Shown one piece after another: positions 22,898 to 33,500 of a stretch of DNA of 64,000 nt. Made by a program: the position numbers and the translations under genes. Position 1 is the stretch's first letter; each line of letters opens with the position of its first letter. Origin of the DNA: Karalla daura (Eukaryota > Chordata > Actinopteri > Chaetodontiformes > Leiognathidae); NCBI GenBank assembly GCA_029224185.1, contig CM055192.1, positions 4,275,076 to 4,339,075 on the forward strand, in the 5' to 3' direction. Under the pieces are notes generated by a model, which worked only from the letters and a program-made list of their open reading frames with translations, was not told the DNA's origin and searched no databases.

Positions 22898-23977
22898 TGG
22901 TGGGTTTGGGCTCGCTCGCTCGGGGTCGGGATCTCGGCCAAGACGACTGTTCCGGGGTGGTCGTTTTTTTCCCTTTCGGCGAGCTTTAAAATCTCAGCTC
23001 CAGGATCAAATGATCCTGGAGCTGAGATTTTAAAGCTCGCCTTTAAAATCTCAGCTCGCTTTAAAATCTCAGCTCCGGGATCAAATGATCCTGGAGCTGA
23101 GATTTTAAAGCTCGCCGAAAGTGAAAAAGTGAAAAAAACGACCACCCCGGACCTGTCGTTTTTTTCCCTTTCGGCGAGCTTTAATATCTCAGCTCCAGGG
23201 TCAAATCCGGCATCAGGATTGCTTTTTCCAGTGAGCGTGGGCCACCCCGGAGGCGGCCCACACCCCAAATGGTGGGTTTGGGCTCGCTCGCTCGGGGTCG
23301 GGATCTCGGCCAAAACGACAGGTCCGGGGTGGTCGTTTTTTTCACTTTCGGCGAGCTTTAATATCTCAGCTCCAGGGTCAAATCCGGCATCGGGATTGCT
23401 TTTTCCAGTGAGCGTGGGCCACCCCGGAGGCGGCCCACACCCCAAATGGTGGGTTTGGGCTCGCTCGCTCGGGGTCGGGATCTCGGCCAAAACGACAGGT
23501 CCGGGGTGGTCGTTTTTTTCCCTTTCGGCGAGCTTTAATATCTCAGCTCCAGTGTCAAATCCGGCATCGGGATTGCTTTTTCCAGTGAGCGTGGGCCACC
23601 CCGGAGGCGGCCCACACCCCAAATGGTGGGTTTGGGCTCGTTCGCTCGGGGTCGGGATCTCGGCCAAAACGACAGGTCCGGGGTGGTCGTTTTTTTCACT
23701 TTCGGCGAGCTTTTATATCTCAGCTCCAGGGTCAAATCCGGCATCGGGATTGCGTTTTCCAGTGAGCGTGGGCCACCCCGGAGGCGGCCCACACCCCAAA
23801 TGGTGGGTTTGGGCTCGCTCGCTCGGGGTCGGGATCTCGGCCAAAACGACAGGTCCGGGGTGGTCGTTTTTTTCACTTTCGGCGAGCTGTAATATCTCAG
23901 CTCCAGGATCAAATCCGGCATCAGGATTGCGTTTTCCAGTGAGCGTGGGCCACCCCGGAGGCGGCTCACACCCCAAA
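22898..23977 (+). repeat. Deleted domain B HOR unit, 5 monomers, 1080 bp
   Basis: Order: J, Std, EV, Y, CR. Seven monomers from CY to the second Std before EV are missing relative to the 12-mer, an exact 7 x 177 deletion. Confidence 0.92.
22944..23158. repeat. Long foldback element 5
   Basis: Same structure in the monomer anchored at 22898; main palindrome at 22978-23041. It opens the 1080-bp deleted unit. Confidence 0.95.
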
Positions 23978-24880
23978 TGGTGGGTTTGGGCTCGCTCGCT
24001 CGGGGTCGGGATCTCGGCCAAGACGACTGTTCCGGGGTGGTCGTTTTTTTCCCTTTCGGCGAGCTTTAAAATCTCAGCTCCAGGATCAAATGATCCTGGA
24101 GCTGAGATTTTAAAGCTCGCCTTTAAAATCTCAGCTCGCTTTAAAATCTCAGCTCCGGGATCAAATGATCCTGGAGCTGAGATTTTAAAGCTCGCCGAAA
24201 GTGAAAAAGTGAAAAAAACGACCACCCCGGACCTGTCGTTTTTTTCCCTTTCGGCGAGCTTTAATATCTCAGCTCCAGGGTCAAATCCGGCATCAGGATT
24301 GCTTTTTCCAGTGAGCGTGGGCCACCCCGGAGGCGGCCCACACCCCAAATGGTGGGTTTGGGCTCGCTCGCTCGGGGTCGGGATCTCGGCCAAAACGACA
24401 GGTCCGGGGTGGTCGTTTTTTTCACTTTCGGCGAGCTTTAATATCTCAGCTCCAGGGTCAAATCCGGCATCGGGATTGCTTTTTCCAGTGAGCGTGGGCC
24501 ACCCCGGAGGCGGCTCACACCCCAAATGGTGGGTTTGGGCTTGCTCGCTCGGGGTCGGGATCTCGGCCAAAACGACAGGTCCGGGGTGGTCGTTTTTTTC
24601 CCTTTCGGCGAGCTTTAATATCTCAGCTCCAGGGTCAAATCCGGCATCGGGATTGCTTTTTCCAGTGAGCGTGGGCCACCCCGGAGGCGGCCCACACCCC
24701 AAATGGTGGGTTTGGGCTCGCTCGCTCGGGGTCGGGATCTCGGCCAAGACGACTGTTCCGGGGTGGTCGTTTTTTTCCCTTTCGGCGAGCTTTAATATCT
24801 CAGCTCCAGTGTCAAATCCGGCATCGGGATTGCTTTTTCCAGTGAGCGTGGGCCACCCCGGAGGCGGCCCACACCCCAAA
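23978..24880 (+). repeat. Truncated domain B HOR unit, 903 bp
   Basis: Order: J, Std, CY, VV, then directly another J at 24881. Eight monomers of the 12-mer are missing. The following J lacks the ggctcac that precedes every other foldback in the window whose upstream junction is visible. Confidence 0.9.
24024..24238. repeat. Long foldback element 6
   Basis: Same structure in the monomer anchored at 23978; main palindrome at 24058-24121. It lies 1080 bp after copy 5 and only 903 bp before copy 7, the densest cluster of foldbacks in the window. Confidence 0.95.
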
Positions 24881-27376
24881 TGGTGGGTTTGGGCTCGCTC
24901 GCTCGGGGTCGGGATCTCGGCCAAGACGACTGTTCCGGGGTGGTCGTTTTTTTCCCTTTCGGCGAGCTTTAAAATCTCAGCTCCAGGATCAAATGATCCT
25001 GGAGCTGAGATTTTAAAGCTCGCCTTTAAAATCTCAGCTCGCTTTAAAATCTCAGCTCCGGGATCAAATGATCCTGGAGCTGAGATTTTAAAGCTCGCCG
25101 AAAGTGAAAAAGTAAAAAAAACGACCACCCCGGACCTGTCGTTTTTTTCCCTTTCGGCGAGCTTTAATATCTCAGCTCCAGGGTCAAATCCGGCATCGGG
25201 ATTGCTTTTTCCAATGAGCGTGGGCCACCCCGGAGGCGGCCCACACCCCAAATGGTGGGTTTGGGCTCGCTCGCTCGGGGTCGGGATCTCGGCCAAAACG
25301 ACAGGTCCGGGGTGGTCGTTTTTTTCACTTTCGGCGAGCTTTAATATCTCAGCTCCAGGGTCAAATCCGGCATCGGGATTGCTTTTTCCAGTGAGCGTGG
25401 GCCACCCCGGAGGCGGCTCACACCCCAAATGGTGGGTTTGGGCTCGCTCGCTCGGGGTCGGGATCTCGGCCAAAACGACAGGTCCGGGGTGGTCGTTTTT
25501 TTCCCTTTCGGCGAGCTTTAATATCTCAGCTCCAGGGTCAAATCCGGCATCGGGATTGCTTTTTCCAGTGAGCGTGGGCCACCCCGGAGGCGGCCCACAC
25601 CCCAAATGGTGGGTTTGGGCTCGCTCGCTCGGGGTCGGGATCTCGGCCAAGACGACTGTTCCGGGGTGGTCGTTTTTTTCCCTTTCGGCGAGCTTTAATA
25701 TCTCAGCTCCAGTGTCAAATCCGGCATCGGGATTGCTTTTTCCAGTGAGCGTGGGCCACCCCGGAGGCGGCCCACACCCCAAATGGTGGGTTTGGGCTCG
25801 CTCGCTCGGGGTCGGGATCTCGGCCAAAACGACAGGTCCGGGGTGGTCGTTTTTTTCACTTTCGGCGAGCTTTAATATCTCAGCTCCAGGGTCAAATCCG
25901 GCATCGGGATTGCTTTTTCCAGTGAGCGTGGGCCACCCCGGAGGCGGCCCACACCCCAACTGGTGGGTTTGGGCTCGCTCGCTCGGGGTCGGGATCTCGG
26001 CCAAAACGACAGGTCCGGGGTGGTCGTTTTTTTCCCTTTCGGCGAGCTTTAATATCTCAGCTCCAGTGTCAAATCCGGCATCGGGATTGCTTTTTCCAGT
26101 GAGCGTGGGCCACCCCGGAGGCGGCCCACACCCCAAATGGTGGGTTTGGGCTCGCTCGCTCGGGGTCGGGATCTCGGCCAAAACGACAGGTCCGGGGTGG
26201 TCGTTTTTTTCACTTTCGGCGAGCTTTAATATCTCAGCTCCAGGGTCAAATCCGGCATCGGGATTGCTTTTTCCAGTGAGCGTGGGCCACCCCGGAGGCG
26301 GCCCACACCCCAACTGGTGGGTTTGGGCTCGCTCGCTCGGGGTCGGGATCTCGGCCAAAACGACAGGTCCGGGGTGGTCGTTTTTTTCCCTTTCGGCGAG
26401 CTTTAATATCTCAGCTCCAGGGTCAAATCCGGCATCGGGATTGCTTTTTCCAGTGAGCGTGGGCCACCCCGGAGGCGGCCCACACCCCAAATGGTGGGTT
26501 TGGGCTCGCTCGCTCGGGGTCGGGATCTCGGCCAAAACGACAGGTCCGGGGTGGTCGTTTTTTTCACTTTCGGCGAGCTTTAATATCTCAGCTCCAGGGT
26601 CAAATCCGGCATCGGGATTGCTTTTTCCAGTGAGCGTGGGCCACCCCGGAGGCGGCCCACACCCCAAATGGTGGGTTTGGGCTCGCTCGCTCGGGGTCGG
26701 GATCTCGGCCAAAACGACAGGTCCGGGGTGGTCGTTTTTTTCCCTTTCGGCGAGCTTTAATATCTCAGCTCCAGTGTCAAATCCGGCATCGGGATTGCTT
26801 TTTCCAGTGAGCGTGGGCCACCCCGGAGGCGGCCCACACCCCAAATGGTGGGTTTGGGCTCGCTCGCTCGGGGTCGGGATCTCGGCCAAAACGACAGGTC
26901 CGGGGTGGTCGTTTTTTTCACTTTCGGCGAGCTTTAATATCTCAGCTCCAGGGTCAAATCCGGCATCGGGATTGCTTTTTCCAGTGAGCGTGGGCCACCC
27001 CGGAGGCGGCCCACACCCCAACTGGTGGGTTTGGGCTCGCTCGCTCGGGGTCGGGATCTCGGCCAAAACGACAGGTCCGGGGTGGTCGTTTTTTTCACTT
27101 TCGGCGAGCTTTAATATCTCAGCTCCAGGGTCAAATCCGGCATCGGGATTGCTTTTTCCAGTGAGCGTGGGCCACCCCGGAGGCGGCCCACACCCCAAAT
27201 GGTGGGTTTGGGCTCGCTCGCTCGGGGTCGGGATCTCGGCCAAAACGACAGGTCCGGGGTGGTCGTTTTTTTCCCTTTCGGCGAGCTTTAATATCTCAGC
27301 TCCAGTGTCAAATCCGGCATCGGGATTGCTTTTTCCAGTGAGCGTGGGCCACCCCGGAGGCGGCCCACACCCCAAA
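24881..27376 (+). repeat. Last domain B unit, 13 monomers, 2496 bp
   Basis: Order: J, Std (with G-to-A at 25214), S, VV, Std, NV, Std, N, Std, EV, Std, N, EV. The CY of the HOR is replaced by S, and the Y-CR end is replaced by Std-N-EV, so this is a diverged edge of the family. Confidence 0.85.
24927..25141. repeat. Long foldback element 7, atypical flank
   Basis: Same structure in the monomer anchored at 24881; main palindrome at 24961-25024. It has a G-to-A change at 25114 in the inverted arm. Its host monomer follows VV and the ggcccac junction, whereas every other foldback with a visible upstream flank follows ggctcac, so an exchange probably joined it to a new left flank. Confidence 0.93.
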
Positions 27377-28615
27377 TGGTGGGTTTGGGCTCGCTCGCTC
27401 GGGGTCGGGATCTCGGCCAAAACGACAGGTCCGGGGTGGTCGTTTTTTTCACTTTCGGCGAGCTTTAATATCTCAGCTCCAGGGTCAAATCCGGCATCGG
27501 GATTGCTTTTTCCAGTGAGCGTGGGCCACCCCGGAGGCGGCTCACACCCCAAATGGTGGGTTTGGGCTCGCTCGCTCGGGGTCGGGATCTCGGCCAAAAC
27601 GACAGGTCCGGGGTGGTCGTTTTTTTCCCTTTCGGCGAGCTTTAATATCTCAGCTCCAGGGTCAAATCCGGCATCGGGATTGCGTTTTCCAGTGAGCGTG
27701 GGCCACCCCGGAGGCGGCCCACACCCCAAATGGTGGGTTTGGGCTCGCTCGCTCGGGGTCGGGATCTCGGCCAAAACGACAGGTCCGGGGTGGTCGTTTT
27801 TTTCACTTTCGGCGAGCTTTAATATCTCAGCTCCAGGGTCAAATCCGGCATCGGGATTGCTTTTTCCAGTGAGCGTGGGCCACCCCGGAGGCGGCTCACA
27901 CCCCAAATGGTGGGTTTGGGCTCGCTCGCTCGGGGTCGGGATCTCGGCCAAAACGACAGGTCCGGGGTGGTCGTTTTTTTCCCTTTCGGCGAGCTTTTAT
28001 ATCTCAGCTCCAGGGTCAAATCCGGCATCGGGATTGCGTTTTCCAGTGAGCGTGGGCCACCCCGGAGGCGGCCCACACCCCAAATGGTGGGTTTGGGCTC
28101 GCTCGCTCGGGGTCGGGATCTCGGCCAAAACGACAGGTCCGGGGTGGTCGTTTTTTTCCCTTTCGGCGAGCTTTAATATCTCAGCTCCAGTGTCAAATCC
28201 GGCATCGGGATTGCTTTTTCCAGTGAGCGTGGGCCACCCCGGAGGCGGCCCACACCCCAAATGGTGGGTTTGGGCTCGCTCGCTCGGGGTCGGGATCTCG
28301 GCCAAAACGACAAGTCCGGGGTGGTCGTTTTTTTCACTTTCGGCGAGCTTTAATATCTCAGCTCCAGGGTCAAATCCGGCATCGGGATTGCTTTTTCCAG
28401 TGAGCGTGGGCCACCCCGGAGGCGGCTCACACCCCAAATGGTGGGTTTGGGCTCGCTCGCTCGGGGTCGGGATCTCGGCCAAAACGACAGGTCCGGGGTG
28501 GTCGTTTTTTTCACTTTCGGCGAGCTTTAATATCTCAGCTCCAGGGTCAAATCCGGCATCGGGATTGCTTTTTCCAGTGAGCGTGGGCCACCCCGGAGGC
28601 GGCCCACACCCCAAA
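27377..28615 (+). repeat. Domain B to C transition, 7 monomers
   Basis: Order: Std, S with gcgtttt tail, Std, S with the Y tail but no extra G (27908), EV, Std (G-to-A at 28313), S. The 27908 copy looks like an SY monomer before, or without, the G insertion. Confidence 0.8.
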
Positions 28616-30563
28616 TGGTGGGTTTGGGCTCGTTCGCTCGGGGTCGGGATCTCGGCCAAAACGACAGGTCCGGGGTGGTCGTTTTTTTCACTTTCGGCGA
28701 GCTTTTATATCTCAGCTCCAGGGTCAAATCCGGCATCGGGATTGCGTTTTCCAGTGAGCGTGGGCCACCCCGGAGGCGGCCCACACCCCAAATGGTGGGT
28801 TTGGGCTCGCTCGCTCGGGGTCGGGATCTCGGCCAAAACGACAGGTCCGGGGTGGTCGTTTTTTTCCCTTTCGGCGAGCTTTAATATCTCAGCTCCAGGG
28901 TCAAATCCGGCATCGGGACAGCTTTTTCCAGTGAGCGTGGGCCACCCCGGAGGCGGCCCACACCCCAAATGGTGGGTTTGGGCTCGCTCGCTCGGGGTCG
29001 GGATCTCGGCCAAAACGACAGGTCCGGGGTGGTCGTTTTTTTCACTTTCGGCGAGCTTTAATATCTCAGCTCCAGGGTCAAATCCGGCATCGGGATTGCT
29101 TTTTCCAGTGAGCGTGGGCCACCCCGGAGGCGGCCCACACCCCAAATGGTGGGTTTGGGCTCGCTCGCTCGGGGTCGGGATCTCGGCCAAAACGACAGGT
29201 CCGGGGTGGTCGTTTTTTTCCCTTTCGGCGAGCTTTAATATCTCAGCTCCAGTGTCAAATCCGGCATCGGGATTGCTTTTTCCAGTGAGCGTGGGCCACC
29301 CCGGAGGCGGCCCACACCCCAAATGGTGGGTTTGGGCTCGCTCGCTCGGGGTCGGGATCTCGGCCAAAACGACAGGTCCGGGGTGGTCGTTTTTTTCCCT
29401 TTCGGCGAGCTTTAATATCTCAGCTCCAGGGTCAAATCCGGCATCGGGATTGCGTTTTCCAGTGAGCGTGGGCCACCCCGGAGGCGGCCCACACCCCAAA
29501 TGGTGGGTTTGGGCTCGCTCGCTCGGGGTCGGGATCTCGGCCAAAACGACAGGTCCGGGGTGGTCGTTTTTTTCACTTTCGGCGAGCTTTAATATCTCAG
29601 CTCCAGGGTCAAATCCGGCATCGGGATTGCTTTTTCCAGTGAGCGTGGGCCACCCCGGAGGCGGCTCACACCCCAAATGGTGGGTTTGGGCTCGCTCGCT
29701 CGGGGTCGGGATCTCGGCCAAAACGACAGGTCCGGGGGTGGTCGTTTTTTTCCCTTTCGGCGAGCTTTTATATCTCAGCTCCAGGGTCAAATCCGGCATC
29801 GGGATTGCGTTTTCCAGTGAGCGTGGGCCACCCCGGAGGCGGCCCACACCCCAAATGGTGGGTTTGGGCTCGCTCGCTCGGGGTCGGGATCTCGGCCAAA
29901 ACGACAGGTCCGGGGTGGTCGTTTTTTTCCCTTTCGGCGAGCTTTAATATCTCAGCTCCAGGGTCAAATCCGGCATCGGGATTGCTTTTTCCAGTGAGCG
30001 TGGGCCACCCCGGAGGCGGCCCACACCCCAAATGGTGGGTTTGGGCTCGCTCGCTCGGGGTCGGGATCTCGGCCAAAACGACAGGTCCGGGGTGGTCGTT
30101 TTTTTCACTTTCGGCGAGCTTTAATATCTCAGCTCCAGTGTCAAATCCGGCATCGGGATTGCTTTTTCCAGTGAGCGTGGGCCACCCCGGAGGCGGCCCA
30201 CACCCCAAATGGTGGGTTTGGGCTCACTCGCTCGGGGTCGGGATCTCGGCCAAAACGACAGGTCCGGGGTGGTCGTTTTTTTCACTTTCGGCGAGCTTTA
30301 ATATCTCAGCTCCAGGGTCAAATCCGGCATCGGGATTGCTTTTTCCAGTGAGCGTGGGCCACCCCGGAGGCGGCTCACACCCCAAATGGTGGGTTTGGGC
30401 TCGCTCGCTCGGGGTCGGGATCTCGGCCAAAACGACAGGTCCGGGGTGGTCGTTTTTTTCACTTTCGGCGAGCTTTAATATCTCAGCTCCAGGGTCAAAT
30501 CCGGCATCGGGATTGCTTTTTCCAGTGAGCGTGGGCCACCCCGGAGGCGGCCCACACCCCAAA
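28616..30563 (+). repeat. Domain C 11-mer HOR unit, 1948 bp
   Basis: Order: Y, Std (TT replaced by CA at 28919-28920), Std, EV, R, Std, SY (178 bp), Std, EV, H, S. The first 11 monomers of the next unit repeat this order. Confidence 0.9.
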
Positions 30564-33500
30564 TGGTGGGTTTGGGCTCGTTCGCTCGGGGTCGGGATCT
30601 CGGCCAAAACGACAGGTCCGGGGTGGTCGTTTTTTTCACTTTCGGCGAGCTTTTATATCTCAGCTCCAGGGTCAAATCCGGCATCGGGATTGCGTTTTCC
30701 AGTGAGCGTGGGCCACCCCGGAGGCGGCCCACACCCCAAATGGTGGGTTTGGGCTCGCTCGCTCGGGGTCGGGATCTCGGCCAAAACGACAGGTCCGGGG
30801 TGGTCGTTTTTTTCCCTTTCGGCGAGCTTTAATATCTCAGCTCCAGGGTCAAATCCGGCATCGGGATTGCTTTTTCCAGTGAGCGTGGGCCACCCCGGAG
30901 GCGGCCCACACCCCAAATGGTGGGTTTGGGCTCGCTCGCTCGGGGTCGGGATCTCGGCCAAAACGACAGGTCCGGGGTGGTCGTTTTTTTCACTTTCGGC
31001 GAGCTTTAATATCTCAGCTCCAGGGTCAAATCCGGCATCGGGATTGCTTTTTCCAGTGAGCGTGGGCCACCCCGGAGGCGGCCCACACCCCAAATGGTGG
31101 GTTTGGGCTCGCTCGCTCGGGGTCGGGATCTCGGCCAAAACGACAGGTCCGGGGTGGTCGTTTTTTTCCCTTTCGGCGAGCTTTAATATCTCAGCTCCAG
31201 TGTCAAATCCGGCATCGGGATTGCTTTTTCCAGTGAGCGTGGGCCACCCCGGAGGCGGCCCACACCCCAAATGGTGGGTTTGGGCTCGCTCGCTCGGGGT
31301 CGGGATCTCGGCCAAAACGACAGGTCCGGGGTGGTCGTTTTTTTCCCTTTCGGCGAGCTTTAATATCTCAGCTCCAGGGTCAAATCCGGCATCGGGATTG
31401 CGTTTTCCAGTGAGCGTGGGCCACCCCGGAGGCGGCCCACACCCCAAATGGTGGGTTTGGGCTCGCTCGCTCGGGGTCGGGATCTCGGCCAAAACGACAG
31501 GTCCGGGGTGGTCGTTTTTTTCACTTTCGGCGAGCTTTAATATCTCAGCTCCAGGGTCAAATCCGGCATCGGGATTGCTTTTTCCAGTGAGCGTGGGCCA
31601 CCCCGGAGGCGGCTCACACCCCAAATGGTGGGTTTGGGCTCGCTCGCTCGGGGTCGGGATCTCGGCCAAAACGACAGGTCCGGGGGTGGTCGTTTTTTTC
31701 CCTTTCGGCGAGCTTTTATATCTCAGCTCCAGGGTCAAATCCGGCATCGGGATTGCGTTTTCCAGTGAGCGTGGGCCACCCCGGAGGCGGCCCACACCCC
31801 AAATGGTGGGTTTGGGCTCGCTCGCTCGGGGTCGGGATCTCGGCCAAAACGACAGGTCCGGGGTGGTCGTTTTTTTCCCTTTCGGCGAGCTTTAATATCT
31901 CAGCTCCAGGGTCAAATCCGGCATCGGGATTGCTTTTTCCAGTGAGCGTGGGCCACCCCGGAGGCGGCCCACACCCCAAATGGTGGGTTTGGGCTCGCTC
32001 GCTCGGGGTCGGGATCTCGGCCAAAACGACAGGTCCGGGGTGGTCGTTTTTTTCCCTTTCGGCGAGCTTTAATATCTCAGCTCCAGTGTCAAATCCGGCA
32101 TCGGGATTGCTTTTTCCAGTGAGCGTGGGCCACCCCGGAGGCGGCCCACACCCCAAATGGTGGGTTTGGGCTCACTCGCTCGGGGTCGGGATCTCGGCCA
32201 AAACGACAGGTCCGGGGTGGTCGTTTTTTTCACTTTCGGCGAGCTTTAATATCTCAGCTCCAGGGTCAAATCCGGCATCGGGATTGCTTTTTCCAGTGAG
32301 CGTGGGCCACCCCGGAGGCGGCTCACACCCCAAATGGTGGGTTTGGGCTCGCTCGCTCGGGGTCGGGATCTCGGCCAAAACGACAGGTCCGGGGTGGTCG
32401 TTTTTTTCACTTTCGGCGAGCTTTAATATCTCAGCTCCAGGGTCAAATCCGGCATCGGGATTGCTTTTTCCAGTGAGCGTGGGCCACCCCGGAGGCGGCC
32501 CACACCCCAAATGGTGGGTTTGGGCTCGCTCGCTCGGGGTCGGGATCTCGGCCAAAACGACAGGTCCGGGGTGGTCGTTTTTTTCCCTTTCGGCGAGCTT
32601 TAATATCTCAGCTCCAGGGTCAAATCCGGCATCGGGATTGCTTTTTCCAGTGAGCGTGGGCCACCCCGGAGGCGGCCCACACCCCAAATGGTGGGTTTGG
32701 GCTCGTTCGCTCGGGGTCGGGATCTCGGCCAAAACGACAGGTCCGGGGTGGTCGTTTTTTTCACTTTCGGCGAGCTTTAATATCTCAGCTCCAGGGTCAA
32801 ATCCGGCATCGGGATTGCTTTTTCCAGTGAGCGTGGGCCACCCCGGAGGCGGCTCACACCCCAAATGGTGGGTTTGGGCTTGCTCGCTCGGGGTCGGGAT
32901 CTCGGCCAAAACGACAGGTCCGGGGTGGTCGTTTTTTTCCCTTTCGGCGAGCTTTAATATCTCAGCTCCAGGGTCAAATCCGGCATCGGGATTGCTTTTT
33001 CCAGTGAGCGTGGGCCACCCCGGAGGCGGCCCACACCCCAAATGGTGGGTTTGGGCTCGCTCGCTCGGGGTCGGGATCTCGGCCAAGACGACTGTTCCGG
33101 GGTGGTCGTTTTTTTCCCTTTCGGCGAGCTTTAATATCTCAGCTCCAGTGTCAAATCCGGCATCGGGATTGCTTTTTCCAGTGAGCGTGGGCCACCCCGG
33201 AGGCGGCCCACACCCCAAATGGTGGGTTTGGGCTCGCTCGCTCGGGGTCGGGATCTCGGCCAAAACGACAGGTCCGGGGTGGTCGTTTTTTTCACTTTCG
33301 GCGAGCTTTAATATCTCAGCTCCAGGGTCAAATCCGGCATCGGGATTGCTTTTTCCAGTGAGCGTGGGCCACCCCGGAGGCGGCTCACACCCCAAACGGT
33401 GGGTTTGGGCTCGCTCGCTCGGGGTCGGGATCTCGGCCAAAACGACAGGTCCGGGGTGGTCGTTTTTTTCACTTTCGGCGAGCTTTAATATCTCAGCTCC

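Larger units (their letters stand above)
4613..27376 (+). repeat. Domain B, 12-mer HOR family
   Basis: This domain is marked by the N and NV subtypes (ccaactgg at the junction), found from 4967 to 27023 and nowhere else in the window. Its core order is J, Std, CY, VV, Std, NV, Std, N, Std, EV, Y, CR. Single-base indels are absent throughout, so the 177 phase is unbroken except for foldback gains. Six long foldbacks lie here. The right boundary is approximate: from 27377 the order becomes that of domain C. Confidence 0.85.
4574..29947 (+). other. 25.4-kb open frame (8457 codons), not called as a gene
   Basis: The frame stays open because 177 bp is 59 codons, the long-foldback gain of 195 bp is 65 codons, and one + frame of the monomer has no stop. 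Translation gives a 59-residue repeat containing GHPGGGPHPKWWVWARSLG and SFFSLSASFNISAPGSNP. It begins where the extra T near 4566 has shifted frame and ends after the extra G in the monomer at 29678. There is no start context, signal peptide, recognisable domain or intron-like signal. Most subtype changes alter the residue (Gly to Val, Lys to Asn, Arg to His or Cys, Asn to Tyr, Leu to Arg, Trp to Arg), so I see no sign of protein-level constraint. I regard it as an artefact of periodicity and low stop density. Confidence 0.85.

Noticed and set aside
23713..27951. Long minus-strand proteins
   Set aside because: They are the other-strand reading of the same repeat and break only where subtype changes create stops.
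4574..29947. A giant 8457-residue repeat protein gene
   Set aside because: The same DNA is open on the minus strand, substitutions are mostly residue-changing, frameshifts and a TGA have spread freely, and no start signal or known domain is visible. Period divisible by three explains the frame.
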